Of a DNA stretch of 64,000 nt, positions 9,590-18,217 are shown piece by piece. A model generated the notes under the pieces. It was given only the letters and a program-made list of their open reading frames with translations, ran no database searches and had not been told where the DNA came from. The stretch is from an uncultured Alphaproteobacteria bacterium (lineage in GTDB: Bacteria; Pseudomonadota; Alphaproteobacteria; HIMB59; GCA-002718135). Position 1 is the first letter of the stretch. Each line of letters begins with the position of its first letter. A program made the translations under genes and the position numbers. The stretch covers positions 19,743 to 83,742 of the forward strand of contig CACJZA010000005.1 in the NCBI GenBank assembly GCA_902597795.1. The letters are read 5' to 3'.

Positions 9590-10373
9590 ATTTTTTATTA
9601 AAATAAAAATAAAATAAACCAATTATTATTAAAGCAAACATTAAAATTGCTGATAATGCGTTTACTTCAGGACTCAATCCTAATCTAACTTTAGAAAAAA
9701 CTACAATTGGCAATGTGTTAGCTCCAGGCCCAGTAGTAAAACTCGCAACAACTAGATCATCTAAAGAAATTGTAAAAGCTAATAACCAACCAGCAATAAT
9801 AGAAGGCAAAATTATTGGTAAAGTTATCTTATAGAGTACCTTTGTATAATTATAGCCTAGATCCATCGCAGCTTCCTCAATATTTTTGTTAAAGTCAGTT
9901 AATCTTGCTTGAATAATAATTGCGACAAATGCAATACAAAAAGTAACGTGCGATATAAAAATAGTTAATTGTCCTCTAGATGATGGAAATCCAATTACAT
10001 TATTTAAGCTTATAAAAAAAAGTAACATTGAAAGACCTAAAATTAATTCTGGTAAAACCAAAGGTGTTGAAGAAAGAAAAATATAGAATGATTTAAAAGG
10101 AATTTTTCTTATTCTTACAAGTGAATATCCAATCATAACTCCTAAAATTGTAGCAAAAGTTGCAGACAAAGCTGCAATTTTAATACTAATAATAAATGAC
10201 TCAATTATTTGTTCATTATTAAACAATTCATTGTACCATCTTAAAGAAAATCCTTTCCAAACCATTACTCTCTTATTTTCATTAAATGAGTAAAAAATTA
10301 AAACTAAAATTGGGAAATATAAAAAAAATAAACCTAAAAAAATAACTGTACTTTTGATTAAACTAGATTTCAT
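9579..10373 (-). CDS. potC: Polyamine ABC transporter permease (PotC/PotI-like)
   Basis: Inner-membrane permease of about 264 residues with six predicted hydrophobic segments and the EAA loop (EEAAMDLGYNYTKVLYKITLP) near 165-185 that docks the ATPase. The N-terminal PILVLIFYSFNENK..VWKGFSLRWYNELF pattern is characteristic of PotC/PotI. I chose the ATG at 10371-10373, which overlaps the potB stop by 11 bases; the frame stays open further upstream inside potB but homologues begin near here. It is last in the minus-strand operon aguA-aguB-potF-potA-potB-potC. Confidence 0.88.
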   Translation of the reverse strand: MKSSLIKSTVIFLGLFFLYFPILVLIFYSFNENKRVMVWKGFSLRWYNELFNNEQIIESFIISIKIAALSATFATILGVMIGYSLVRIRKIPFKSFYIFLSSTPLVLPELILGLSMLLFFISLNNVIGFPSSRGQLTIFISHVTFCIAFVAIIIQARLTDFNKNIEEAAMDLGYNYTKVLYKITLPIILPSIIAGWLLAFTISLDDLVVASFTTGPGANTLPIVVFSKVRLGLSPEVNALSAILMFALIIIGLFYFYFNKKFKH

Positions 10374-11250
10374 TTTTTTGACTCCAACGAGAGTAAAGTA
10401 TTTGAAAAATAACAATTGGCAAAACCAAAATAATAATTCCACTAAAAGCTAAAGCACTAGCACCGGGCCAATTTCTATTAACAAAGAATTCCTCCCATAA
10501 TATTTTTCCATAATACAATCTATCACTACCACCTAACATTTCAGGTATAATAAATTCTCCAACAACAGGTATAAAAACTAATAATGATCCAGCAACAATT
10601 CCTGGAACAGACAAAGGAAGAATAACTTTAAAAAAGGTTTTAATACGATTTAATCCTAAATCTTTTGATGCTTCAATTAAATTTAAGTCAAATTTATTTA
10701 AGTATCCATAGAGTGGTAAAATCATCAAAGGTAAATAAGTGTATACAATTCCCATGATGACAGCATATTGATTGTATAATAATTGAAGTGGTTCTGATAT
10801 TATGCCTAGGTTTAGAAGTATTACATTTAAAATTCCATTATTCTGTAAAATTATTTTCCATGCATATACTCTTAATAAAAATGATGACCAAAATGGAATA
10901 ACTACTAAAACTAATAGGATATTTCTTAATCTGATATTTGATGTCGCAATATAAAAAGCTAATGGGAACCCAATAAGTAAACAAAAAAAAGTAGATATTA
11001 GAGCTAGTATCAAAGAGTTTACAAAAGATCCAATGTAGTAATAATCACTAAATATATAAACATAGTTTTCAAATGTAGTATTGATCTTAAATCCATTATC
11101 AAAAAGAAAAATATCTTGATAAGGAGGCATCCCCCATTCTGATACCGAAATTGATATTTTAAAAATTATAGCTAATGGTATAAAAAAAAATAGAACAAGC
11201 CAAAAATAAGGGCTAAAAACAAAATATTTTTCAAATAATTTATTTTTCAA
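10363..11250 (-). CDS. potB: Polyamine ABC transporter permease (PotB/PotH-like)
   Basis: 295-residue membrane protein with an N-terminal hydrophobic segment (residues about 15-32), further membrane spans, and the EAA loop (EASKDLGLNRIKTFFKVILPLSVPGI) near 195-220. The PVVGEFIIPEMLGG segment near 230 is a PotB/PotH hallmark. It begins with TTG at 11248-11250, immediately after the potA stop, so translation is presumably coupled. It forms the membrane heterodimer with the PotC-like protein. Confidence 0.88.
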   Translation of the reverse strand: MKNKLFEKYFVFSPYFWLVLFFFIPLAIIFKISISVSEWGMPPYQDIFLFDNGFKINTTFENYVYIFSDYYYIGSFVNSLILALISTFFCLLIGFPLAFYIATSNIRLRNILLVLVVIPFWSSFLLRVYAWKIILQNNGILNVILLNLGIISEPLQLLYNQYAVIMGIVYTYLPLMILPLYGYLNKFDLNLIEASKDLGLNRIKTFFKVILPLSVPGIVAGSLLVFIPVVGEFIIPEMLGGSDRLYYGKILWEEFFVNRNWPGASALAFSGIIILVLPIVIFQILYSRWSQKNEI

Positions 11251-12318
11251 TTAATCCTCTAAAACCTTAATTGATTCACTTTCCCAACTACAAATGACTT
11301 TCTCCCCTTTTGGGAAATTATAATTTGAGTTGGAGTAAAAATTCTGATCTAAAACTGAAATTATCATATTTTTAATTTTAATTTCATAACGTGTAAAGCT
11401 TCCCAAATACGATTTTTCTAAAATTTCTCCACTAAAGGAATTAAATGAACTTGTTTTCAAATTATTTATTGATTGTATTTTTATTTTCTCTGGTCTTAGT
11501 AAAATATTAGTTTTTATATTTTTTAATTCTTTGTTTAATTTAAAATTTATACCTAAATCATCAGAATAAAAATTTTCACCTTTCTTATAAATCTCAATTA
11601 TATTTGCAATTCCTATAAAATTGGCAGTATAAAAACTTTTAGGATTTTCATAAATCTCTTCAGGGCTAGAACATTCCAAAATAAGACCATTCTTCATTAT
11701 TGCCATTCTATCAGACAAGGACATTGCTTCTTCCTGATCATGAGTGACGAAAACAAATGTAATTTTCAGTTTCTTTTGGAGTGTTGTTAACTCTAATTGT
11801 GTTTTTGATCTTAGTTTTTTATCAAGTGCTGCAAGAGGTTCATCTAATAATAATAACTTTGGTTTTTTTATTAAGCACCTTCCAAGAGCAACTCGTTGCT
11901 GCTCTCCACCTGATAGTTGCTTAATCCTTCTTTTTAATAAATGTTCAATAGATAAAAGTTCAGCAATATCTCTTACATTTATTTCGATTTCTTTTTGGGT
12001 AAAATTTTCTTTTATTCCAAAAGCTAAATTATTAAATACGTTTAAGTGAGGAAATAGAGCATACGATTGAAACATATAGTTTAATGGCCTATCAAAAGGT
12101 TCAAGGTTTGTTATATCCGTTCCATCGAGGATTACGCGTCCTGTATCTGGCTTCTCAAATCCGCCTAGTATTCTTAGTAAGGTAGTTTTGCCTGACCCCG
12201 AAGATCCTAAGAGACCAAAAAATTCAGATTTTGAAATATTTAAATTAATATTTTCTAAAACTTTGTTATTTCCAAAGGATTTAGAAATATTTTCAACTAC
12301 AAGAAAATTATTATCCAT
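11251..12318 (-). CDS. potA: Polyamine ABC transporter ATPase (PotA/PotG-like)
   Basis: 355 residues. The ATPase domain (about 1-240) has Walker A GSSGSGKTT near 38, a Q-loop in MFQSYALFPH, the LSGGEQQRVALGR signature near 137, Walker B LLLLDEPLAALD near 157 and the H-loop VTHDQEEAM. The rest is a TOBE-type regulatory domain ending with the PEKI segment common to PotA. It powers uptake through the PotB/PotC-like permeases. A 13-bp hairpin lies between it and potF (12325-12354) and probably sets lower expression than that of the binding protein. Confidence 0.9.
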   Translation of the reverse strand: MDNNFLVVENISKSFGNNKVLENINLNISKSEFFGLLGSSGSGKTTLLRILGGFEKPDTGRVILDGTDITNLEPFDRPLNYMFQSYALFPHLNVFNNLAFGIKENFTQKEIEINVRDIAELLSIEHLLKRRIKQLSGGEQQRVALGRCLIKKPKLLLLDEPLAALDKKLRSKTQLELTTLQKKLKITFVFVTHDQEEAMSLSDRMAIMKNGLILECSSPEEIYENPKSFYTANFIGIANIIEIYKKGENFYSDDLGINFKLNKELKNIKTNILLRPEKIKIQSINNLKTSSFNSFSGEILEKSYLGSFTRYEIKIKNMIISVLDQNFYSNSNYNFPKGEKVICSWESESIKVLED

Positions 12319-12324
12319 CTTAAA

Positions 12325-12354
12325 TCAGCACTAATATTAATATATTAGTGCTGA
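12325..12354 (-). promoter_or_regulatory. Strong hairpin between potF and potA
   Basis: A perfect 13-bp inverted repeat: TCAGCACTAATAT (12325-12337) and its complement (12342-12354) around a 4-base TAAT loop. It lies in the gap between the potF stop and the potA start. No clear U tract follows it on the minus strand, so it looks less like a full terminator than like a partial terminator or 3' mRNA-protecting stem. That arrangement is common after binding-protein genes, which need more product than the membrane parts. Confidence 0.7.
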
Positions 12355-12369
12355 AATGAAGTATATTTT

Positions 12370-13422
12370 TTAATTTGATTTAAATTTATTAAAATATTTA
12401 GTTGATAATTTTGATTTTTTTGGAGAGTCAGCTGTATCAGCAAAAAGCATACTTAAAGTTGCTTCATCTGGATAAATAGCAGGATCTTCAAAAATTTCAG
12501 GATCAACTAACTCATTAGCTGCTTTATTTGGGTTTGAATACCAAACATAGTTAGTAATATCAGCAGCAACTTGAGGTCTTAAAATATAATTTATGAATTT
12601 GTGAGCATTCTCAACATTTTTTGCATCAGCTGGAATAGCCATCATATCAAACCAAATTACGGTCCCTTCGGATGGAATTGAGTACCAAGCTTCTACTCCA
12701 TCTGCAGCTTCATCTGCAGCTAGAAAAACGTCACCTGACCAACCCATAGTTAAACAGATCTCTCCATTTGCTAAATCATCGATATATTGAGAAGAATCAA
12801 AATATCTTATGTAAGGTCTTATTTCCTGTAACATTTCAAGAGCGATCTCATAATCTTTCTCATCCTCAGTATAAGGATCTTTTCCAACGTATTTTAAAGC
12901 GATTTCCATAACCTCTGTAGGAGCATCCAACATTGCGATTCCACAGTCTGCATATTTTGATGCAATAGCTGGATCAAACAAAATGCTCCAACTTGTAATA
13001 TCATTTTCATCAACTTTATCAGTATTGTAACCAATGCCAGTGGTACCATACATATAGTTTACTGAATACTGACCGCCTGGATCATGTGCATCAATTTTTG
13101 CTAGTACATCAGGATCTAAATTACCAATGTTTGAAAGTTGAGCCTTATCAAGTTTTTGAAATACTCCAGCCTTGATTTGGTTTTCTAAAAAAGAACCTGA
13201 AGGTACGACAATATCATAGCCAGACCCACCAGCTAAAAGTTTAGCTTCAAGAACCTCATTTGAATCAAAAACATCATAAGTTACATCAATGTCAAATTCA
13301 TTTTCAAAATTTTCAATTGTATCTTCGGCAATATAGTCAGACCAATTGTAAATAAATAGTTCTTCTTTAGCCTGAGCTGAAAAAGAAATTAAAACTAATA
13401 GAGATATAAAATACTTAAGCAT
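12370..13422 (-). CDS. potF: Periplasmic polyamine-binding protein (PotD/PotF-like)
   Basis: 350 residues. A Sec signal peptide (residues 1-18, probable cleavage after SAQA) is followed by a mature protein starting KEELFIYNWSDYIAEDTIENF, the standard start of PotD/PotF proteins, with VPSGSFLENQI near 70, MYGTTGIGYN near 125 and MMAIPADAKNVENAHKFINY near 265. It captures putrescine, spermidine or a related cation. Because agmatine deiminase and N-carbamoylputrescine amidase are encoded just upstream in the same operon, agmatine is a plausible ligand. Translation starts behind an unusually strong Shine-Dalgarno sequence. Confidence 0.9.
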   Translation of the reverse strand: MLKYFISLLVLISFSAQAKEELFIYNWSDYIAEDTIENFENEFDIDVTYDVFDSNEVLEAKLLAGGSGYDIVVPSGSFLENQIKAGVFQKLDKAQLSNIGNLDPDVLAKIDAHDPGGQYSVNYMYGTTGIGYNTDKVDENDITSWSILFDPAIASKYADCGIAMLDAPTEVMEIALKYVGKDPYTEDEKDYEIALEMLQEIRPYIRYFDSSQYIDDLANGEICLTMGWSGDVFLAADEAADGVEAWYSIPSEGTVIWFDMMAIPADAKNVENAHKFINYILRPQVAADITNYVWYSNPNKAANELVDPEIFEDPAIYPDEATLSMLFADTADSPKKSKLSTKYFNKFKSN

Positions 13423-13426
13423 TATT

Positions 13427-13434
13427 CCCCTCCT
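13427..13434 (-). promoter_or_regulatory. Strong ribosome binding site of potF
   Basis: On the minus strand AGGAGGGG sits 4 bases upstream of the potF ATG. Most genes in this window have no recognisable Shine-Dalgarno sequence, so this marks the binding protein as a highly translated product. Confidence 0.75.
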
Positions 13435-13462
13435 AAATAAAAATTACATTAAATAAAATAAA

Positions 13463-14320
13463 TTAAAAATCGAGAATTTTTTTATATAGATCTGGCCTTC
13501 TGTCTCTAAAGTTACCCCATAATTTTCTATATTCTCTTGAAATTAACAAATCTAAAGTCGCAGTTATTATTCCCTCATCCTTATCATTCATACGATTTAT
13601 TATATTTCCAAGATGATCTAGTATAAAAGAATTACCATAAAAATTTAATTCAATATCAGCTTCGACCTCCTTCCCTATTCTATTCGAGGTTATTATAGGT
13701 ATTTGATTTGCAGCAGCATGTCCTACCATTGTATTAATCCAATGATCCTTTGAATTTAATTCAGGCATGTGCGGCTCAGAGCCAATTGCTGATGGATATA
13801 AAATTAAATCTGCACCTTTCAACGTTAGTATTCTTGCACATTCAGGAAACCACTGATCCCAACAAATTGCACAGCCAACTTTTGCCAGAGGGGTGTCAAA
13901 AACCATAAAACCTGTGTTGCCTTTTTCAAAATAATACTTCTCATTATATCCAGGCCCTTCAGGGATGTGGGATTTATTATAGACTTCACTTATTTTACCT
14001 AATGAATCAATCATAACTAAAGAGTTAAAAAACTTATTTTCTTTTTTTTGAAAAAAACTAATTGGTAATGAAATCTTTTTATCTTTACAAATATTAGATA
14101 ATTTTTCGAACATTGGGTGGGAAGGAAAATCAATTGCAAGATCAAAAAATTTATCATTTTTTGTTGAACAAAAATAATAATCTTGAAATAATTCTTGCAG
14201 AAGTAAAAAATCAACATTTTCTTTTGAAGCTTTTTCAACTAAACTAATTGCTTTATTTAAATTAGCGTCAAAGTTTCCTTTAAGAGCCTTAAATTGTGAT
14301 GTTGCTACTTTTACCTTCAT
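13463..14320 (-). CDS. aguB: N-carbamoylputrescine amidase
   Basis: 285-residue nitrilase-superfamily enzyme that hydrolyses N-carbamoylputrescine to putrescine, CO2 and ammonia. The catalytic triad is visible: Glu43 in LLLQELFQDYYF, Lys116 in YNKSHIPEGPGY and Cys153 in GCAICWDQWFPE. The ELFQ.YYF and KSHIP.GPGY.EK blocks are characteristic of AguB rather than of other nitrilases. I chose the ATG at 14318-14320, which overlaps the aguA stop in an ATGA; the frame extends 9 codons further into aguA without a better start. It acts directly after agmatine deiminase. Confidence 0.92.
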   Translation of the reverse strand: MKVKVATSQFKALKGNFDANLNKAISLVEKASKENVDFLLLQELFQDYYFCSTKNDKFFDLAIDFPSHPMFEKLSNICKDKKISLPISFFQKKENKFFNSLVMIDSLGKISEVYNKSHIPEGPGYNEKYYFEKGNTGFMVFDTPLAKVGCAICWDQWFPECARILTLKGADLILYPSAIGSEPHMPELNSKDHWINTMVGHAAANQIPIITSNRIGKEVEADIELNFYGNSFILDHLGNIINRMNDKDEGIITATLDLLISREYRKLWGNFRDRRPDLYKKILDF

Positions 14321-15300
14321 ATTTTTGGTACATTCATTGTTATACAATGAATATTTCCTCCACCATAATTTATATTTTCTGTTTCCAACATTATAATCTC
14401 TCGATTTGGGAATAACTTTTCAAAAGTTAATTTTACCTCATTGTCTTCCTTAACATTGAATTTAGGTAAGATAATTTTATTTTTACTGAAATAGAAATTT
14501 ATATATGAGCTAATAATATTCTTATTATTAATCTTTTTTCTTGTAGGTAAAGGAACTTCAATTAAATCAAATGTCTGATTAGTATCTTTAAAAAATTTAA
14601 TAAGATCAGATTTGTTTTTTTCTAATATTTCAAAATTAGGATCTAATTTATGAGTTGTAGCAATTAAATATTTATTTTTTCCTATTGGGCATAATAAATT
14701 ATCTACATGACCATCTGTATCATCCTCCATTAGTCCATTTTCAAAGAAAAAAATATAATTTAAGTCAAACAATAGCTTTAATTTTTCAATTATATATTCA
14801 CTATTATGTTTTTGTTTTCTATTTTTATTAAATATTACATTTTTAGTGCTAAATAAATTTTTTTTATCATCATAAGTTATTGCTCCTCCTTCAATAACTA
14901 AGTCAGAAATTTTTGTTGGGATATTTAAATAGTTTGAAATAAATTTTGATATTTTATTATCATTTAAATAATCTGGATACTTTCCATAACCATTAAATTC
15001 AAAGCTAATTGATTTTAATTTTTCATCTTCTTTATAAAAAATTGGTGCAATATCTCGCATCCAAGAATCATCTAATTTACATTCTATAATATCTATATTT
15101 TTATGATCAATTTTATTTTGAATTTCATTTATGTCTTCTTTATTTGACAAAACAATAACATGCTCAGTTTTTGCAATTTCATTAATTACATTTGCAACTT
15201 CATCTCTAGCCTTATTAATAATTTTACCATAAAGATCTTTATTACACGGCCAAGCAATCAAACAATATTGGTGCTCATACCATTCAGGAATTAGTTTCAT
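14317..15300 (-). CDS. aguA: Agmatine deiminase
   Basis: 327 residues of the peptidyl-arginine-deiminase-like (guanidino-group-modifying) family. It converts agmatine to N-carbamoylputrescine plus ammonia. Landmarks are WPCNKDLYG near 18, DDSWMRDIAPIF near 79-90, EGGAITYDD near 140, DTDGHVDNL near 195 and the catalytic cysteine Cys319 in GGGNIHCIT near the C-terminus. It is about 40 residues shorter than typical AguA, which fits the compact genome. It is the first gene of the minus-strand polyamine operon and is divergent from the HD-domain gene, 28 bases away. Confidence 0.92.
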   Translation of the reverse strand: MKLIPEWYEHQYCLIAWPCNKDLYGKIINKARDEVANVINEIAKTEHVIVLSNKEDINEIQNKIDHKNIDIIECKLDDSWMRDIAPIFYKEDEKLKSISFEFNGYGKYPDYLNDNKISKFISNYLNIPTKISDLVIEGGAITYDDKKNLFSTKNVIFNKNRKQKHNSEYIIEKLKLLFDLNYIFFFENGLMEDDTDGHVDNLLCPIGKNKYLIATTHKLDPNFEILEKNKSDLIKFFKDTNQTFDLIEVPLPTRKKINNKNIISSYINFYFSKNKIILPKFNVKEDNEVKLTFEKLFPNREIIMLETENINYGGGNIHCITMNVPKI

Positions 15301-15328
15301 AAAATTTAAAAATATGTATAATTATTTC

Positions 15329-15892
15329 ATGTCTAAAGATGAAGTAAAATTCACTGAAATGAAACATGGTGATAAAGAGGATTATGAACTTCTTGCTAAT
15401 TTTGAAGATAAATTTATTGAAGGTACAGCTGATAGAATAGTAAGAGTGCTAGAAAGTTTAGACAATTCTTTAGGTGGCTATAAGGTATCTAGATTAGAAC
15501 ACTCTCTTCAAACTGCATCAAGAGCGTTACGTGAACAAGCTTCTGAAGAAATGGTGGTGGCTTCATTGTTGCATGATATAGGTGATGAAATTGCACCTCT
15601 TAATCATTCTGAACTTGCCGCTGCAGTATTAAAACCTTTTGTTTCTGAAAAAACAAGATGGATTGTAGAACAACACGGTTTGTTTCAAGCCTACTACTAT
15701 AATCATTATTATGGAAAAGATAGAAATCTAAGAAATAAATTCAAAGGTCATGAATTCTTTAAAGATACTATAGATTTTTGTGAAAGATGGGATCAAGCAT
15801 CATTTGATCCAAATTATGATACAATTCCTTTAAAAGAATTTGTTCCAATGGTTCAAAGAATATTTAATAGAACACCTTATAGAAATTTATAA
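15329..15892 (+). CDS. HD-domain protein, PhnZ/TmpB-like candidate diiron oxygenase
   Basis: 187 residues of the small predicted HD-phosphohydrolase family to which PhnZ and TmpB belong. The metal-ligand set can be followed: His58 (LEHSLQTA), His82-Asp83 (LLHDIGDE), His93 (NHSELAA), His116 (EQHGLF) and Asp155 (RWDQ). The 24-residue step from the first His to the HD pair equals that of PhnZ (His34 to His58). PhnZ and TmpB are mixed-valent diiron oxygenases that cleave hydroxylated phosphonates; other members are uncharacterised. The PhnZ Tyr24/Glu27 pair is not kept at the same spacing (Leu48 and Tyr51 here), so the substrate is open. I chose the second ATG (homologues start near SKDEVKF). Its 3' end overlaps the thioesterase gene by 6 bases. 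Confidence 0.75.
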   Translation: MSKDEVKFTEMKHGDKEDYELLANFEDKFIEGTADRIVRVLESLDNSLGGYKVSRLEHSLQTASRALREQASEEMVVASLLHDIGDEIAPLNHSELAAAVLKPFVSEKTRWIVEQHGLFQAYYYNHYYGKDRNLRNKFKGHEFFKDTIDFCERWDQASFDPNYDTIPLKEFVPMVQRIFNRTPYRNL

Positions 15893-16360
15893 CTGTTTTT
15901 TTAACTTATTGATTAGCGTAAGGTTACCTGGATCAAAGTTATTTTTATTTTCTTGAATAAATTTATCTATATCTTTTTGCTTTTCTAATTCTAATTCAGA
16001 AACTTTTCTAATATTTAAATCAACATACAAAGAACAAACCTCTGTTGTTGCTGCTCTGTAACCTTCAAGCTTATGTGTCATTTCTAATTTATAAATTAAT
16101 CTTTTTTTATCCCTATCAAGAAATAACAAATTAATATCTACTTCATCACCCTCTTTCACTTCTTTGTCATAAGTTGTGTGTGATTCAACGGCAAAAGTAG
16201 TTTTCTTCTCTGTTTTTGCAGAAGTTTCACCCATATTAAATTTTTGTAAAAGAACTTCCCATCCAGCATCAAAAAGATGAATATAAAATGCCAAATTCAT
16301 ATGACCATTGTAATCGGTCCATTCCTTTTTAACTCTTCCTGAATTTAAATATATCTTCAT
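15887..16360 (-). CDS. cdhB: Hotdog-fold thioesterase, betainyl-CoA thioesterase-like
   Basis: 157 residues of the 4-hydroxybenzoyl-CoA-thioesterase-like hotdog family. The WTDYNGHMNLAFYIHLFD block at about residues 15-32 has the Asp/Asn-Gly-His pattern of the active-site loop and helix. In Pseudomonas carnitine catabolism CdhB hydrolyses betainyl-CoA to glycine betaine; the assignment here rests on the divergent BKACE gene 42 bases away, followed by carnitine dehydrogenase. It overlaps the HD-domain gene tail to tail by 6 bases. A general acyl-CoA thioesterase remains possible. Confidence 0.78.
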   Translation of the reverse strand: MKIYLNSGRVKKEWTDYNGHMNLAFYIHLFDAGWEVLLQKFNMGETSAKTEKKTTFAVESHTTYDKEVKEGDEVDINLLFLDRDKKRLIYKLEMTHKLEGYRAATTEVCSLYVDLNIRKVSELELEKQKDIDKFIQENKNNFDPGNLTLINKLKKQL

Positions 16361-16402
16361 TGTTTTTCTTTATTAATTCAAAAAATATAGTAGTTTAAAA
16401 TA

Positions 16403-17293
16403 ATGAATAATGAAGTAATAATTTCATGTGCCGTAACTGGATCAGGAGATACAGCAGGTAAACATCCTGAATTACCTATAACGCCAAAACAAATTGCTGA
16501 TGCTTCAATTGAAGCCGCTAAAGCAGGTGCTGCAATAGCTCATGTACATGTAAGGGAACCTGATGGCAAACCTTCAAGAAATTTAAATTATTATAAAGAA
16601 GTAGCAGATAGAATTCGCTCCTCTGAAACTGATGTAGTTTTAAATTTTACAACAGGTATGGGGGGTGATTTTGAAGTTGGGACTGGGAAAGATCCTTTAA
16701 ATCCGGTGGGAGCAAATACAGATATGATCGATGCATTAAGCAGATTAGAACATGTTGAAGAGTTATTACCTGAAATTTGTACTTTAGATTGCGGATCACT
16801 TAATTTTGGTGACTCAAACATGACATTTATTCATACACCGATACAACTAAGAACTGCAGCAAAAAAAATGCAGGAGCTTGGAGTGAAACCGGAAATGGAA
16901 GCTTTTGAAATGGGTCATTTATGGTTTGCTAACCAACTTTATAAAGAAGGTTTAATTGATGGTCCTCCTTTTTATCAAATATGCCTTGGTATACCTTGGG
17001 GGTCACCAGCAACAACGAGCGCAATGAAAGCAATGGCTGAAATGGTGCCTACTGAAGGTATTTGGTCTGGATTTGGAATAGGAAGATCTCAAATGCCTAT
17101 GGCTGCACAAGCAGTTATTTTAGGAGGAAATGTTCGTGTAGGACTGGAAGACAATCTTTATTTAAAGAAAGGGGTTTTTGCATCAAATGCACAGTTAGTT
17201 GAAAAGGCAAGGTGCATTGTAGAAGATATGGGAGCTTCTATTTTATCACCACAACAAACAAGAGAAAAATTAAAACTAAAAAAACATTTTTAA
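16403..17293 (+). CDS. cdhC: Beta-keto acid cleavage enzyme (BKACE, DUF849), dehydrocarnitine-type
   Basis: 296-residue TIM-barrel protein of the BKACE family, which uses acetyl-CoA to split a beta-keto acid into a CoA ester and acetoacetate. The zinc ligands His47 and His49 lie in [35 protein letters not shown] and [15 protein letters not shown] are further family blocks. Next to carnitine dehydrogenase and the hotdog thioesterase it fits the dehydrocarnitine member (dehydrocarnitine plus acetyl-CoA gives betainyl-CoA plus acetoacetate). BKACE substrates vary widely, so the assignment is contextual. Confidence 0.85.
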   Translation: MNNEVIISCAVTGSGDTAGKHPELPITPKQIADASIEAAKAGAAIAHVHVREPDGKPSRNLNYYKEVADRIRSSETDVVLNFTTGMGGDFEVGTGKDPLNPVGANTDMIDALSRLEHVEELLPEICTLDCGSLNFGDSNMTFIHTPIQLRTAAKKMQELGVKPEMEAFEMGHLWFANQLYKEGLIDGPPFYQICLGIPWGSPATTSAMKAMAEMVPTEGIWSGFGIGRSQMPMAAQAVILGGNVRVGLEDNLYLKKGVFASNAQLVEKARCIVEDMGASILSPQQTREKLKLKKHF

Positions 17294-17294
17294 T

Positions 17295-18215
17295 TTGAAA
17301 AATATTGCTGTCATTGGAACTGGTGTAATTGGTACCGGCTGGATACTTAGATTTCTTGCTAACGGTATAAAAGTCAAAGCATTTGATAAAAATTCTCAGC
17401 AATTAAATTTTCTAAAAGATGAAATAACAAGAACAAACTTAATTATTAAAAAATTATATAATACAAAAATCAATTTAAAAAATTTGGAAATCGTAGAAGA
17501 TATTGAGGAAACAGTGAAAAATGCAGATTTAATTCAAGAAAACGTACCTGAACGACTATCTTTAAAAAAAGATGTTATAAAAAATATAAGTAAATATTCA
17601 CCATCAAATTCAATAATTGCTTCAAGTTCATCTGGCTTACTTCCATCAGATTTACAATCAAAATGTATTAATCCAAAAAGATTAATCATAGCACATCCCT
17701 TTAACCCTGTATATATTCTCCCATTGGTTGAAATTGTAAAAGGAAAAAAAACTACAAATTTATATCTTAATAAAGCAAAAAAATTTTATCAAAAAATGAA
17801 AATGCAAACATTATTGGTAGAAAAAGAATTGCCAGGCTTTTTATCTGATAGATTACAAGAAGCTTTATGGAGAGAGGGATTACATATTGTAAATGATGGA
17901 TTTGCTTCAACAAAAGATTTAGATGAAGCGATTACCTATGGTCCTGGTATGAGGTGGGCTCTAATGGGAACTTTTTTGACATTTCATCTAGCAGGAGGAG
18001 AAATGGGTATGAAACACATGTTAGATCAATTTGGACCAGCATTGAAGCTTCCATGGACTAAACTCAAATCTCCAAAACTAACAAAAAAACTTAAAGAAAA
18101 AATCATTAAAGGCACAAAAAAACAGTCAAAGAATCATTCTATAAAAGATTTAAGTAACATAAGAGATAATTTCTTAATAGATTTGCTAGAATTAAAGAAA
18201 AAATATAAATTATAA
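17295..18215 (+). CDS. cdhA: L-carnitine dehydrogenase-like 3-hydroxyacyl dehydrogenase
   Basis: 306 residues with an N-terminal NAD-binding fold (VIGTGVIGTGWILRFLANG, residues 6-24) and the C-terminal helical domain of the 3-hydroxyacyl-CoA dehydrogenase superfamily (AHPFNPVYILPLVEIV near 135, GFLSDRLQEALWREGL near 184). The second block and TYGPGMRWALMGTFLTFHLAGG near 215 are typical of L-carnitine dehydrogenase, which oxidises carnitine to 3-dehydrocarnitine. Translation starts at TTG (17295-17297), one base after the BKACE stop. Many bacteria fuse this enzyme to its thioesterase; here they are separate. Confidence 0.85.
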   Translation: MKNIAVIGTGVIGTGWILRFLANGIKVKAFDKNSQQLNFLKDEITRTNLIIKKLYNTKINLKNLEIVEDIEETVKNADLIQENVPERLSLKKDVIKNISKYSPSNSIIASSSSGLLPSDLQSKCINPKRLIIAHPFNPVYILPLVEIVKGKKTTNLYLNKAKKFYQKMKMQTLLVEKELPGFLSDRLQEALWREGLHIVNDGFASTKDLDEAITYGPGMRWALMGTFLTFHLAGGEMGMKHMLDQFGPALKLPWTKLKSPKLTKKLKEKIIKGTKKQSKNHSIKDLSNIRDNFLIDLLELKKKYKL

Positions 18216-18217
18216 TT

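Noticed and set aside
10374..10442. Extended N-terminus of the potC-like gene inside potB
   Set aside because: Extension is in the other frame of potB coding sequence; the ATG at 10373 matches the usual family start.
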